A stretch of 64,000 bases of DNA from Nocardioides sp. SR21. GTDB taxonomy: Bacteria > Actinomycetota > Actinomycetes > Propionibacteriales > Nocardioidaceae. The notes under the pieces are model-generated. The model saw only the letters and a list, made by a program, of their open reading frames with translations, was not told where the DNA came from and made no database searches. The position numbers and the translations under genes are program-made. The stretch is from contig NZ_JAKWJR010000001.1 of the NCBI RefSeq assembly GCF_022761125.1, forward strand, positions 62,001 through 126,000, written 5' to 3'. Shown here in pieces: positions 1 through 9,325 of the stretch; within the stretch, counting starts at the first letter, position 1; the number at the start of each line of letters is the position of its first letter.

Positions 1-98
1 CCGACGCGGCAGGCGTCGGGACCCGGCTGGCGGACGACATGCTCGCCGACGGTGCAGCAGGACTCACTGGTACAGCAGACAAGAGGCAGAACGCATGA
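1..98 (+). CDS. hemC: Porphobilinogen deaminase (hydroxymethylbilane synthase), C-terminal end only
   Basis: An open frame enters from the left edge (codons in phase from base 3) and stops at TGA 96-98. The 31 visible residues end in GTRLADDMLADGAAGL and then a short polar tail. That pattern (LA..LLADGA near the end) fits the C-terminus of actinobacterial HemC, the enzyme that polymerises porphobilinogen into hydroxymethylbilane. The stop overlaps the next gene's ATG (ATGA), and the next gene is hemD, the following step of the pathway. The identification rests mainly on this context because the catalytic part lies outside the window. Confidence 0.65.
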   Translation, partial: DAAGVGTRLADDMLADGAAGLTGTADKRQNA

Positions 99-1765
99 CG
101 CGCAGCAACACCACTTCCGCCACCACTTCGGGAGCCACCCGAGGCTGGGTGTCGTTCGTCGGCAGCGGTCCGGGCGACCCGGGCCTGCTGACCGTGCGTG
201 CGGTCGACCTGCTCCGGCGGGCCGACGTCGTCGTCACCGAGGCCCCGGAGCACCCGGCCCTGGTCCGCAGCGTGCTGGGGATCCCGGAGCCGGACCCGGA
301 GGCCGAGGCCCCGGTCGAGACCTCCGGTCCCGAGTTCGTCGACGGCGGCTTCGGCGAGGACGGCCAGCCGCTGACCCACGCGGCCCGTGCCAAGGTCGTC
401 GTCAAGCAGGCCAAGCGCGGCCTGCGCGTCGTACGGCTGATGGCCGGCGACCCGTTCCTCTACGCCTCGGGTCCCGAGGAGGCGCAGGCCTGCGTCAAGG
501 CGGGCCTCGGCTTCGAGATCGTCCCCGGCGTCTCGTCGGTCGCCTCGGTCCCGGCGTACGCCGGCATCCCGCTGACCACCAAGGACCACCGTGAGGTCGC
601 CGTCGTCACGTGTGGCGACAAGGTCGACTGGAGCCGGTACGCCGACAAGCGCACGCTGGTGCTGCTGTCGGCCGTGGGCCAGATCGGTGACATCGCCAAG
701 GCGCTGGTCGCCGCCGGACGCCCGGCCGAGACCCCGGTCGCGATGACCCGCGTCGGCACCACCACCGAGCAGTCCACGGTCACCTCGACTCTCGAGCGGA
801 TCGCCGCCGACGCGCGCGCCGCCCGGATGGCCCCGCCCGCGATCACGGTCGTCGGCGACGTCGTCGACCTGCGCGAGACGCTGTCGTGGTTCGAGACCAA
901 GCCGCTGTTCGGCTGGCGCGTGCTGGTGCCCCGCACCAAGGAGCAGGCCGGCTCGGTCTCCGAGCGGCTGCGCGGCTACGGCGCCGTCCCGGACGAGGTC
1001 CCGACCATCTCCGTCGAGCCGCCGCGCAACCCGCTGCAGATGGACAAGGCCGTGCGCGGCCTGGTCGAGGGCCGCTACGAGTGGATCGCGTTCACCTCGG
1101 TCAACGCCGTCCGCGCGGTCCGCGAGAAGTTCGAGGAGTACGGCCTGGACGCCCGCGCGTTCTCCGGCCTGAAGATCGCTGCGGTCGGCGAGAAGACCTC
1201 GCAGGCCATCTCCGACTGGGGCCTGCGCGCCGACCTGGTGCCGTCAGGTGACCAGTCCGCCGCCGGTCTCCTCGAGGACTGGCCCGAGTACGACGAGCTG
1301 CTCGACCCGATCAACCGGGTCTTCCTGCCGCGCGCCGACATCGCGACCGAGAACCTCGTCGCCGGCCTGGTCGACCTCGGCTGGGAGTGCGACGACGTCA
1401 CGGCGTACCGCACCGTCCGTGCGGCTCCGCCGCCGGCGCCGACCCGCGACGCGATCAAGACCGGCAAGTTCGACGCGGTCGTGTTCACGTCGTCGTCCAC
1501 GGTGCGCAACCTCGTCGGCATCGCCGGCAAGCCGCACCCGTCGACGATCATCGCCGTGATCGGCCCCGCCACCGCGAAGACCGCGGAGGAGCACGGCCTG
1601 CGGGTCGACGTGCTGGCGCCCAAGCCGGACGTCGACGAGCTGGTCGACGCGCTTGCCGACTTCGGCGCCTCGCGCCGCGCGGCGCTGGTCGAGGCCGGCC
1701 AGCCGGTCACCAAGCCGTCCGACCGCAAGCCGTCGGCGCGCCGGAAGGCCAGCACCTCTCGATGA
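95..1765 (+). CDS. hemD: Uroporphyrinogen-III synthase fused to an N-terminal SUMT-like methyltransferase domain
   Basis: The protein has 556 residues and two domains. Residues about 19-255 resemble SAM-dependent uroporphyrinogen-III C-methyltransferases ([15 protein letters not shown] near the start, [28 protein letters not shown]). Residues about 265-520 are the HemD fold that cyclises hydroxymethylbilane to uroporphyrinogen III ([15 protein letters not shown] at the domain start, [17 protein letters not shown]). The methyltransferase half is divergent: the usual YVGK stretch is replaced by an acidic insertion, and the GxGxEE arginine region reads ASGPEE, so methylation activity is doubtful. 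The ATG start overlaps the hemC stop, and the gene ends in an overlap with hemB, indicating co-translation of heme genes. A Ser/Arg/Lys-rich tail ends the protein. Confidence 0.93.
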   Translation: MTRSNTTSATTSGATRGWVSFVGSGPGDPGLLTVRAVDLLRRADVVVTEAPEHPALVRSVLGIPEPDPEAEAPVETSGPEFVDGGFGEDGQPLTHAARAKVVVKQAKRGLRVVRLMAGDPFLYASGPEEAQACVKAGLGFEIVPGVSSVASVPAYAGIPLTTKDHREVAVVTCGDKVDWSRYADKRTLVLLSAVGQIGDIAKALVAAGRPAETPVAMTRVGTTTEQSTVTSTLERIAADARAARMAPPAITVVGDVVDLRETLSWFETKPLFGWRVLVPRTKEQAGSVSERLRGYGAVPDEVPTISVEPPRNPLQMDKAVRGLVEGRYEWIAFTSVNAVRAVREKFEEYGLDARAFSGLKIAAVGEKTSQAISDWGLRADLVPSGDQSAAGLLEDWPEYDELLDPINRVFLPRADIATENLVAGLVDLGWECDDVTAYRTVRAAPPPAPTRDAIKTGKFDAVVFTSSSTVRNLVGIAGKPHPSTIIAVIGPATAKTAEEHGLRVDVLAPKPDVDELVDALADFGASRRAALVEAGQPVTKPSDRKPSARRKASTSR

Positions 1766-2748
1766 CGACCGACGGTCTCGGACCCACCATCCGGCCGCGG
1801 CGCCTGCGGACCACTGCGGCGCTGCGTCGGATGGTGGCCGAGACGTCGGTCGAGCCGCGGCAGCTGGTGCTGCCGCTGTTCGTGCGCGAGGGGCTCACCG
1901 AGCCGCAGCCGATCTCGTCGATGCCGGGCGTCGTCCAGCACACCCGCTCGACGTTGAAGGCGGCCGCCGCCGAGGCGGTCGAGCTCGGGCTGGGCGGCGT
2001 GATGCTGTTCGGCATCCCCGAGCACAAGGACGCCACCGGCTCCGGGGCGATCGACCCCAGCGGGATCCTCAACCTCGCGATCACCGACGTGGTCGCCGAG
2101 GTGGGTGACGGGCTCACCGTGATGAGCGACCTGTGCCTCGACGAGTTCACCGACCACGGCCACTGCGGCGTGCTGACCGCCGACGGCAAGGTCGACAACG
2201 ACCGCACGCTGGCGGCGTACGCCGAGATGGCGCGCGCCCAGGCGCACGCCGGCGTCGACATGGTCGGGCCGAGCGGCATGATGGACGGCCAGGTGGCGGT
2301 GGTCCGCGACGCCCTCGACGCCGCCGAGCACACCGACGTGTCGATCCTGGCCTACTCCGCGAAGTACGCCTCCGCCTTCTTCGGCCCGTTCCGCGAGGCC
2401 GTCGACTCGTCGCTGCAGGGCGACCGCCGGACCTACCAGCAGGACTCCGCGAACGCGATCGAGGGCGTCCGCGAGGCGCTGCTCGACGTCGAGGAGGGCG
2501 CGGACATCGTGATGGTGAAGCCGGCGCTCGCCTACCTCGACGTGATCCGCCAGGTCCGCGACGCGGTCGACGTCCCGGTGGCGGCGTACAACGTCTCGGG
2601 GGAGTACGCCATGCTCGAGGCGGCGGCCGCGAACGGCTGGATCGACCGCGAGCCGGCGATCCTCGAGACCCTGCTCGCGATCCGGCGCGCCGGCGCCGAC
2701 GTGATCCTGACCTACTGGGCGGCCGAGGCGGCTCGCCTGCTGCGCTGA
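1762..2748 (+). CDS. hemB: Delta-aminolevulinic acid dehydratase (porphobilinogen synthase)
   Basis: The 328-residue protein condenses two 5-aminolevulinate molecules to porphobilinogen in the cytosol. The Schiff-base lysines are visible as K201 (YSAKYAS) and K253 (MVKPAL). The metal region reads C125-L-D127...GHC135, so the middle cysteine of the zinc triad of the E. coli type is an aspartate. The start is the ATG at 1762, inside the hemD stop (ATGA). The open frame runs on upstream to 1387, but that part lies inside hemD and has no domain. Length is normal for the family. The gene closes the hemC-hemD-hemB run. Confidence 0.97.
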   Translation: MTTDGLGPTIRPRRLRTTAALRRMVAETSVEPRQLVLPLFVREGLTEPQPISSMPGVVQHTRSTLKAAAAEAVELGLGGVMLFGIPEHKDATGSGAIDPSGILNLAITDVVAEVGDGLTVMSDLCLDEFTDHGHCGVLTADGKVDNDRTLAAYAEMARAQAHAGVDMVGPSGMMDGQVAVVRDALDAAEHTDVSILAYSAKYASAFFGPFREAVDSSLQGDRRTYQQDSANAIEGVREALLDVEEGADIVMVKPALAYLDVIRQVRDAVDVPVAAYNVSGEYAMLEAAAANGWIDREPAILETLLAIRRAGADVILTYWAAEAARLLR

Positions 2749-2759
2749 GCCCGACGTCG

Positions 2760-2919
2760 TCGGTCGAGTCGCGAGCGCCAGCGAGCCGCTCGTTGGTCGA
2801 GTAGCGAGCGCCAGCGAGCGTATCGAGACCATGCTCGCCCGATCTCGGTACGCCGGTCGCGACCTGGTTCTCGGAGGTCGAGTGCCGTCGCGAGGAACGA
2901 GCGACGGTGTATCGAGACC
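2760..2919. repeat. Cluster of three actinobacterial intergenic repeats
   Basis: Between the convergent genes hemB and the transglycosylase lie three related units: 2760-2784 (partial), 2795-2830 (full, 36 bp) and 2876-2919 (diverged interior). Each begins GGTCGAGT, and the two longer units end TATCGAGACC. The middle carries AGCGAGCGCCAGCGAGCG. The full unit matches 34 of 36 bases of the copy at 52465-52500. The repeats are non-coding. Whether they terminate transcription is not evident, since the units have no T-run. Confidence 0.85.
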
Positions 2920-2980
2920 CGGTCGCGCGGCTACTCGATCCAGCGCGTGCTTCTCGGCCCTCGCGAGCCGAGCGCCCTCG

Positions 2981-4177
2981 TCACCGGTGGGTGTAGGCGT
3001 ACACGCACTTGTCGAACGGGTCGTCGCTCCTGAGGATGTTGTCGATGTAGCCCTCGAGCGTGCACTGCACCACGGCCTGCGCGTGCGTGAGCAGCGCGTC
3101 GAGCGGCGGGATCGAGGTCGACGGCAGCGGCGGGAGGCTCGGCGTCGGCAGGTGTCCGCCGCCGCCCGGGTTCGTCGGGTTGGTCGGCTGCTCCGAGGGC
3201 TCCTCGGTCGGCTGCTCCGAGGGCTCCTCCGTCGGCTGGCCACCGCCGTTGTTGCCGCCGTTGTTGCCGCCGCCGTTGTTGTTCCCGTGGTGACCGTTGT
3301 TGTTGCCCTGGTGCGACGGCTGCTCGACCGGTTCGGCCGGCAGGAGGTACCCGGCCGACGTGGTGCCGTTGGGCACCGAGGTGAACTCGCCGTCGAGGTA
3401 GGCGTTCATGATCGAGACGACCAGGTCGACGTACTGCGTGCTGTGGTTGTAGCGGAAGATCGCGGCGCGCTGGCCGGGGACCTCGGAGAGGTCGTCGGCG
3501 CCGGAGCAGAGGTAGACCGCGGTCCCGAGGGCCGCGTCGTCGACGTCCTGCGGATTGCGCTTGCCGTCGCCGTCGGCGTCCACGCCGACGACCGACCAGG
3601 TCGAGGGGATGAACTGCATCGGCCCGATCGCCCGGTCGTACGTCGCGTCGGAGTCGTACTGGCCCGCGTCGGTGTCGGAGATCCGGGTGGTGCCGTGGTT
3701 GCCGTCGAGGGCGATGCCGTAGATGCCGGGGCGGGCGACGCCCAGGCGGTCGAGCGAGTTGCCGTTGACCCGGCCGTGGTCGGACTCGACCTTGCCGATC
3801 GCGGCGATCAGCTGCCACGAGAGGTTGCAGCTGCGGTCCGCGGAGTTGATGACGGTCTCGGCGCGCTGGTAGGCGGCGAGGGCCGCGGCCGGGATGCCGG
3901 AGGTGGTGACGCGGGAGGCCACGGTCTGCGGGTTGCCGCGCAGGCCCGGGGCGATGCCACCGTTCAGGTCGCCGCCGCCGGAGACGCTGGCGGGCGCCTC
4001 GATCGCGGCGGTCGGCACGCTGGAGCCGTCAGGAAGCGTGGTCTCGGGGCTGGCATCCGCGCTGACGGCGGTGATCCCGCCGATGCCGGCGATGCTGGCG
4101 GTCCACGCGGCAGAGAGCACGGCGAGGGGCACGATGGCCATCGCCTTGTGCCCGCGTCCGAAGCGTGCAGTCGACAT
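2981..4177 (-). CDS. Secreted lytic murein transglycosylase with Asn/Gly and Pro/Glu-rich linker
   Basis: The protein has 398 residues. The chosen start is the ATG at 4177, with GGGAG about 8 bases upstream. The longer reading to 4240 adds 21 residues ahead of the signal peptide. Residues 11-41 form a signal peptide or anchor. The SLT-type catalytic domain spans about 100-265, with catalytic Glu131 in IGKVESDHG and the family motif GPMQFIPSTW (185-194). A DADGDGKRNPQD stretch (200-211) looks like an EF-hand calcium loop. A linker of Asn/Gly runs and repeated PTEEPSEQ follows, then a C-terminal segment with two cysteines. Such enzymes cleave peptidoglycan during growth or sporulation. It is divergent from hemL and convergent with hemB. 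Confidence 0.88.
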   Translation of the reverse strand: MSTARFGRGHKAMAIVPLAVLSAAWTASIAGIGGITAVSADASPETTLPDGSSVPTAAIEAPASVSGGGDLNGGIAPGLRGNPQTVASRVTTSGIPAAALAAYQRAETVINSADRSCNLSWQLIAAIGKVESDHGRVNGNSLDRLGVARPGIYGIALDGNHGTTRISDTDAGQYDSDATYDRAIGPMQFIPSTWSVVGVDADGDGKRNPQDVDDAALGTAVYLCSGADDLSEVPGQRAAIFRYNHSTQYVDLVVSIMNAYLDGEFTSVPNGTTSAGYLLPAEPVEQPSHQGNNNGHHGNNNGGGNNGGNNGGGQPTEEPSEQPTEEPSEQPTNPTNPGGGGHLPTPSLPPLPSTSIPPLDALLTHAQAVVQCTLEGYIDNILRSDDPFDKCVYAYTHR

Positions 4178-4429
4178 CGTGAGCTCTCCCGTTCCCTCTC
4201 GACCCGGTGTGCTCCCACAGCACTGGGGTGACCGAACCAACGACTGCCGTCACTAGCAGTTACGGTACGCCGCCCCCGAAGATGTCGGACCGGTAACCCC
4301 GAGACGACCGTTCCCGCAGGTCATGACGGTGAAACACGTTGCTGTTCGGAAAGTGGTCCAGCCCACCCCGTCGCACCCCCGTGCGCACCTCGAATCGGCG
4401 GTGTTGGTCGTCTCGGGGACAATGGCCCG

Positions 4430-5746
4430 GTGACCGGACGCACTGACGCCAGCGCCGCGCTCTTCGAGCGGGGCCGGGCCGTCACCCCCGGTGGTGTGAA
4501 CTCCCCGGTGCGCGCGTTCAACGCGGTCGGCGGCACGCCGCGCTTCATCCGGTCCGCCGCCGGCGCCTGGCTGACCGACGTGGACGGCAACGAGTACGTC
4601 GACCTGATCTGCTCGTGGGGCCCGATGCTGCTCGGCCACGCGCACCCCGAGGTGCAGGCCGCGGTGACCGCGGCCGTCGCGCGCGGGACGTCGTACGGCA
4701 CCCCCACCGAGCCCGAGGTCGAGCTGGCCGAGGAGATCGTCGCCCGGGCGCCCGTCGAGCGTGTCCGCTTCGTGTCCTCGGGCACCGAGGCCACCATGTC
4801 CGCGATCCGTCTCGCCCGCGGCTTCACCGGCCGCGACGTCGTGCTGAAGTTCGCCGGCTGCTACCACGGCCACGTCGACTCGCTGCTCGCCTCGGCGGGC
4901 TCGGGCCTGGCGACGTTCGCGCTGCCGGGCACGCCCGGCGTCCCTGAGTCGTCGACCGCGCTGACGATGGTGCTGCCGTACAACGACCGCGCCGCGGTCG
5001 AGAAGGCCTTCGCCGAGCACGGCGACCGGATCGCCTGCCTGATCACCGAGGCGGCGCCCGGGAACATGGGCGTCGTCCCGCCCGAGCCCGGTTTCAACCA
5101 GTTCCTCGCCGAGACCTGCGCGAAGCACGGCGCGCTGTTCGTCAGCGACGAGGTGATGACCGGCTTCCGCGTCTCGCGCCGGGGCCAGTGGGGCCTCGAC
5201 GGCGCCGTCGAGGGGTGGACGCCCGACCTCGTGACCTTCGGCAAGGTGATGGGCGGCGGCTTCCCGGCTGCGGCGTTCGGCGGTCGCGCGGACGTGATGT
5301 CGCGGCTCGCGCCCGAAGGGCCGGTCTACCAGGCCGGCACGCTGTCGGGGAACCCGATCGCGACCACTGCCGGCCTCACCACGCTGCGGCTCGCGACCGA
5401 CGACGTGTACGCCCACATCGGCGCCGCCGCCGACACGATCAAGACCGCCGCCGCGGACGAGCTGAGCAAGGCCGGTGTCGCGCACGTCGTGCAGGCGACG
5501 GGCACGATGTTCTCCGTCTTCTTCTCGAGCACCGCCGCCCGGGACTTCGACGACGCGTCGAGGACCGACTCGAAGGCGTACGCCGCCTACTTCCACGCGA
5601 TGCTCGACCACGGCGTGTACCTCCCGCCGTCGGCGTACGAGGCCTGGTTCCTGTCCGCCGCCCACGACGACCGCGCCGTGCAGACGGTGCTCGACGCCCT
5701 GCCCCACGCCGCGCGCGCCGCGGCCGCAGCCCAGGAGAACGCGTGA
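4430..5746 (+). CDS. hemL: Glutamate-1-semialdehyde 2,1-aminomutase
   Basis: The 438-residue PLP enzyme converts glutamate-1-semialdehyde to 5-aminolevulinate, the precursor used by HemB. PLP-binding Lys272 lies in [17 protein letters not shown], and the N-terminal [12 protein letters not shown] is diagnostic of HemL against other class III aminotransferases. The start is a GTG at 4430; there is no ATG near it. The 252 bases before it are shared with the divergent transglycosylase and must hold promoters for both; I see no clear operator there. The stop overlaps the next GTG, so the phosphatase is probably co-translated. Confidence 0.96.
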   Translation: MTGRTDASAALFERGRAVTPGGVNSPVRAFNAVGGTPRFIRSAAGAWLTDVDGNEYVDLICSWGPMLLGHAHPEVQAAVTAAVARGTSYGTPTEPEVELAEEIVARAPVERVRFVSSGTEATMSAIRLARGFTGRDVVLKFAGCYHGHVDSLLASAGSGLATFALPGTPGVPESSTALTMVLPYNDRAAVEKAFAEHGDRIACLITEAAPGNMGVVPPEPGFNQFLAETCAKHGALFVSDEVMTGFRVSRRGQWGLDGAVEGWTPDLVTFGKVMGGGFPAAAFGGRADVMSRLAPEGPVYQAGTLSGNPIATTAGLTTLRLATDDVYAHIGAAADTIKTAAADELSKAGVAHVVQATGTMFSVFFSSTAARDFDDASRTDSKAYAAYFHAMLDHGVYLPPSAYEAWFLSAAHDDRAVQTVLDALPHAARAAAAAQENA

Positions 5747-6426
5747 GCCAGACCCCTGACACCATCGTCCACCTGTTGCGGCACGGCGAGGTCTACAACC
5801 CGGAGGGCATCCTCTACGGCCGTCGCGACGGGTTCCACCTCTCGGACCTCGGCAACACCATGGCGCAGCGGGTCGCCGACAGCATCGGCGACCGCGACAT
5901 CGTGCACCTGCGGGTCTCGCCGCTCGAGCGCGCGCAGGAGACCGCCCGCCCGCTCGCCGCGGCGCGCGGCCTCGAGATCGTCACCGACGAGCGGGTCATC
6001 GAGTCGACCAACAAGTTCGAGGGCCTGAACTTCGGCGAGGGCGCGATGACGATCGTCAAGCGGCCCCGGCTCTGGCGCTACCTCTACAACCCGTTCAAGC
6101 CGTCGTGGGGCGAGGCGAGCGCCACGATCGTGGCCCGGATGATGGCCGCGGTCGAGGACGCGCGGCAGGCCGCCGCCGGCCACGAGGCCGTGATCGTCTC
6201 GCACCAGCTGCCGATCTGGACGACCCGGCTGCACGTCGAGGGCCGGCGCCAGCTGCACGACCCGCGACGCCGCGAGTGCACGCTCTGCTCGCTGACCTCG
6301 CTGCACTTCGTCGGCGACCGGATCACCCAGGTCAGCTACTCCGAGCCGGCCGGTGACCTGATCCCGCTCAAGGACAAGAAGGCGCCGTTCTCCGCCGGTG
6401 GCGCGCCCGAGGCGGACCGACCCTGA
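5743..6426 (+). CDS. Histidine phosphatase family protein (phosphoglycerate-mutase-like)
   Basis: The protein has 227 residues. The start GTG overlaps the hemL stop. The RHG signature is at residues 13-15 (LLRHGE, catalytic His14), and the second catalytic histidine is in VIVSHQLP. The family holds phosphoglycerate mutases and many phosphatases of sugars and small metabolites. The substrate cannot be told from sequence. Position between hemL and the cytochrome c maturation genes is commonly conserved in actinobacteria, but does not prove a role in heme metabolism. The reading frame is open upstream to 5188, but that part is a shadow of hemL. Confidence 0.88.
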   Translation: MSQTPDTIVHLLRHGEVYNPEGILYGRRDGFHLSDLGNTMAQRVADSIGDRDIVHLRVSPLERAQETARPLAAARGLEIVTDERVIESTNKFEGLNFGEGAMTIVKRPRLWRYLYNPFKPSWGEASATIVARMMAAVEDARQAAAGHEAVIVSHQLPIWTTRLHVEGRRQLHDPRRRECTLCSLTSLHFVGDRITQVSYSEPAGDLIPLKDKKAPFSAGGAPEADRP

Positions 6427-6427
6427 C

Positions 6428-6997
6428 ATGTCCCGTTCTCTCCTGGGTGCCCTGGCGCTCACCTCTGCCCTGCTGCTCGCGACCGGCTGCTCCTCCCTCG
6501 AGGGCACCGGCAGCAACGGCTACATCTCCGGCAACGGCGACGTGCAGATCGTGAAGGCCGTCGACCGCGGCGACCCGATCGAGTACGCCGGCGAGGACCT
6601 CGACGGTGACCCGATCGCGGTGTCGGACTTCCGCGGCAAGCCGACCGTGCTCAACGTGTGGGGCTCGTGGTGCGCCGAGTGCGTCGCCGAGGCCTCGGAC
6701 CTGGTCGACGCGGCGGAGGAGCTCGGCGACACCGCCAGCTTCGTCGGCATCAACCTGCGCGACCCGTCCACGGCGCAGGCCCTGTCGCACGACCGCAAGT
6801 ACGGCGTGGAGTACCCGTCGTTCTACGAGCCGGACGGCAAGGCGCTGCTCGCGTTCCCGGGCGTCCTCTCGCCGCGCACGGTCCCGGCCACGGTCGTCCT
6901 CGACGCGGAGGGGCGCGTGGCCGCGAGCATCATCGGCCCGATCCCGTCGACCCAGACGCTCGTCGACGTCGTGGAGGACGTAGCAGCCGATGGGTGA
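6428..6997 (+). CDS. TlpA/ResA-type membrane-anchored thiol-disulfide oxidoreductase (lipoprotein)
   Basis: The protein has 189 residues. The start ATG lies 1 base after the previous stop. A signal peptide ends in the lipobox LATGC, so Cys21 is likely lipidated and the thioredoxin fold sits outside the membrane. The redox motif is W81-C-A-E-C85 in place of the more usual CPPC or CEPC. VPATVVLD holds the cis-proline. Proteins of this class reduce the CXXCH cysteines of apocytochrome c before heme attachment. The adjacent ccdA, which passes electrons to such proteins, and resB/ccsB, the heme ligation complex, support this role. Confidence 0.9.
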   Translation: MSRSLLGALALTSALLLATGCSSLEGTGSNGYISGNGDVQIVKAVDRGDPIEYAGEDLDGDPIAVSDFRGKPTVLNVWGSWCAECVAEASDLVDAAEELGDTASFVGINLRDPSTAQALSHDRKYGVEYPSFYEPDGKALLAFPGVLSPRTVPATVVLDAEGRVAASIIGPIPSTQTLVDVVEDVAADG

Positions 6998-7751
6998 CTG
7001 GTTCCGTGAGACCGCGCTGTCCGGGTCGATGCTGCTGGCGATCCCGGTGGCGCTGATCGCCGGACTGGTCTCGTTCTTCTCCCCGTGCGTGATCCCGCTG
7101 CTGCCGGGCTACCTCTCCTACGCGACCGGGCTGTCCGGCGCCGACCTCGCCAACGGCGTCGCCGGCACGCGCCGCGGCCGGATGTTCCTCGGGTCGCTGC
7201 TCTTCGTGCTCGGCTTCACGGTCGTGTTCGTCATCCTCGGCACGGCCTCGGGGGCCCTCGGCGCCTGGCTGGTCGACTGGAGCCGCGAGCTCGCGATCGT
7301 GCTCGGCGTGCTGATGATCGTGCTCGGTCTCGCGTTCGCCGGCTGGCTGCCCTTCCTCAACCGGGACTGGCGGATCCACCAGGTGCCGGCCGTCGGCCTG
7401 GCGGCCGCGCCGGTGCTCGGCTTCCTGTTCGGGCTCGGCTGGACGCCGTGCATCGGCCCGACCCTGGGGGCGATCACCACCCTGGCCGTCACCGAGGGCA
7501 CCGCCGCGCGCGGTGGCCTGCTGTCGGCCGTCTACGCCCTCGGGCTCGGGATCCCGTTCATCCTGGCCGGCCTCGCCTACGAGAAGGCCCTGTCGGCCAT
7601 CGCGTGGGTGCGCAAGCACCAGCTCTGGGTGATGCGCGCGGGCGGGCTGATGCTCGTCGCCGTGGGCGTCCTGCTGATCACCGGCTGGTGGGCGGACGCC
7701 GTGACCTGGATCCAGGTGCACCTGATCGACACGTCCGAGGTGTCCCTGTGA
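6990..7751 (+). CDS. ccdA: Cytochrome c biogenesis protein CcdA (thiol electron transporter)
   Basis: This 253-residue polytopic membrane protein belongs to the DsbD/CcdA family and moves reducing equivalents from cytoplasmic thioredoxin to the extracytoplasmic TlpA-like protein. The paired redox cysteines appear as FFSPCVIPLLPGYLSY in the first membrane segment and GWTPCIGPTLGAI in the middle of the protein. About six hydrophobic segments are seen. Its ATG overlaps the end of the TlpA gene by 8 bases, and its stop overlaps the start of resB by 4, so the four cyt c genes form one transcription unit. Confidence 0.95.
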   Translation: MGDWFRETALSGSMLLAIPVALIAGLVSFFSPCVIPLLPGYLSYATGLSGADLANGVAGTRRGRMFLGSLLFVLGFTVVFVILGTASGALGAWLVDWSRELAIVLGVLMIVLGLAFAGWLPFLNRDWRIHQVPAVGLAAAPVLGFLFGLGWTPCIGPTLGAITTLAVTEGTAARGGLLSAVYALGLGIPFILAGLAYEKALSAIAWVRKHQLWVMRAGGLMLVAVGVLLITGWWADAVTWIQVHLIDTSEVSL

Positions 7752-9325
7752 GCACGTCCCTGAGCACCCGTCCCCCCGAGGACGACCGCAAGCCCGGCGA
7801 GCTCGGCTTCGGCGAGCTGCTGCGCTGGATCTGGCGCCAGGTCACCTCGATGCGGACCGCGCTGATCCTGCTGCTGCTCCTCGCGCTCGCGGCGATCCCG
7901 GGCTCGGTGATCCCGCAGTCCGGCGTCGACGCCCTGAAGACGTCGAACTGGCAGGCCGACCACCCGGAGCTCACGCCGATCTACGAGAAGCTGAGCCTGT
8001 TCTCGGTCTACGACTCCCCGTGGTTCTCGGCGATCTACCTGCTGCTGATGCTGTCGTTGGTCGGCTGCATCGTGCCGCGCACGTGGCACTACTGGCGCGG
8101 CATCCGCGCCAAGCCGCCGGCCGCGCCCCGCAACCTCACCCGGCTGCCGGACCATGCGGCGTACCACTCCACGGAGGACCCGGACGTGCTGCTGGAGCGC
8201 GCCCGGGCTGCGCTGGGCAAGCGGCGCTACCGGCTGACGGTGTCCGACGGCCCCGACAAGTGGGTCTCCGCCGAGCGCGGCTACCTGCGCGAGGTCGGCA
8301 ACCTGCTGTTCCACCTGTCCGTGCTGGTGGTGCTGGTCGGCTTCGCGATCGGCAGCCTGCTCGGCTACAAGGGCGGCGTGATCCTGGTGGTCGGCAACGG
8401 CTTCTCGAACACGCTCACGCAGTACGACGACTTCGACCCGGGCAGCCTGTTCGGGGCCGACGACATGGAGCCGTTCTTCCTCACCGTCGACGACTTCGAC
8501 ATCGACTGGCTCACCGAGGGCGCCGCCGCCGGCCAGGCGCGCGGCTTCGTCGCGCACACGACGTACCAGGAGTCGCTGGACTCGCCGGAGGAGGAGTACG
8601 ACCTCAAGGTCAACCACCCCCTCACGATCGGGAACACCGACGTGTTCCTCATCGGGCACGGCTACGCGCCGGTGATCACGGTGAAGGACGGCAACGGCGA
8701 CGTCGTCTACAGCGGGCCGACGATCTTCCTGCCGCTCGACCAGACGTTCCAGTCCATCGGCGTCGTGAAGGCGAACACCGCGGAGCCGACGCAGATCGGG
8801 CTGGAGGGGGAGTTCTACCCGACCGCGGCGTTCAGCGACCACACCGGCACGTACTTCTCGGCGTTCGGCGACCTCGGCAACCCGATGATCTCGATGCTCG
8901 TCTACACCGGCGACCTCAACATGGACGCCGGGGTCCCGCAGTCGGTGTACTCGCTCGACAAGTCCGACGCCCCGATGCTGCGCAAGAAGAACGGCGCGCC
9001 GTACCGCGTCGACCTGCAGCCCGGCGAGGAGGTCACGCTGCCCAACGGCCTCGGGACCGTGAGCTTCGACGGCGTCGAGCGCTGGACCAAGCTGCAGATT
9101 AGCCAGACCCCCGGGAAGTGGATCGCGCTCGCCGGTGTCGTGCTCGCGCTGATCGGCCTGCTCGGGTCGCTGTTCATCCGTCCGCGTCGGGTCTGGGTTC
9201 GCGCCCGTCGCGACGAGCACGGCACACTGGTCGAGGTGGCCGCCCTCGACCGGTCCGGTGGTGGAGACACCGCCGCCGTCGTCGACGAGCTCGTGGCCGC
9301 CCTGCAACGAGAGGACAAGGCATGA
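7748..9325 (+). CDS. resB: Cytochrome c biogenesis protein ResB (System II heme ligation subunit)
   Basis: The protein has 525 residues. The GTG start overlaps the ccdA stop; the open frame runs on upstream to 7085, inside ccdA. It shows three N-terminal hydrophobic segments (about 35-52, 90-108, 185-210), a large extracytoplasmic domain and a final membrane segment near 440-460. This is the ResB/Ccs1 topology. With CcsB it forms the synthetase that exports heme and attaches it to apocytochrome c. FHLSVLVVLVGFAIGSLLGYKGG in the third segment is typical of the family (heme-interacting His). A short cytosolic tail follows the last segment. Confidence 0.93.
   Translation: MSTSLSTRPPEDDRKPGELGFGELLRWIWRQVTSMRTALILLLLLALAAIPGSVIPQSGVDALKTSNWQADHPELTPIYEKLSLFSVYDSPWFSAIYLLLMLSLVGCIVPRTWHYWRGIRAKPPAAPRNLTRLPDHAAYHSTEDPDVLLERARAALGKRRYRLTVSDGPDKWVSAERGYLREVGNLLFHLSVLVVLVGFAIGSLLGYKGGVILVVGNGFSNTLTQYDDFDPGSLFGADDMEPFFLTVDDFDIDWLTEGAAAGQARGFVAHTTYQESLDSPEEEYDLKVNHPLTIGNTDVFLIGHGYAPVITVKDGNGDVVYSGPTIFLPLDQTFQSIGVVKANTAEPTQIGLEGEFYPTAAFSDHTGTYFSAFGDLGNPMISMLVYTGDLNMDAGVPQSVYSLDKSDAPMLRKKNGAPYRVDLQPGEEVTLPNGLGTVSFDGVERWTKLQISQTPGKWIALAGVVLALIGLLGSLFIRPRRVWVRARRDEHGTLVEVAALDRSGGGDTAAVVDELVAALQREDKA

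Noticed and set aside
1075..3243. Long minus-strand open frame of 722 codons opposite hemD and hemB
   Set aside because: It is rich in Arg/Ser/His runs and lies antisense to well-supported heme genes; a typical high-GC shadow.
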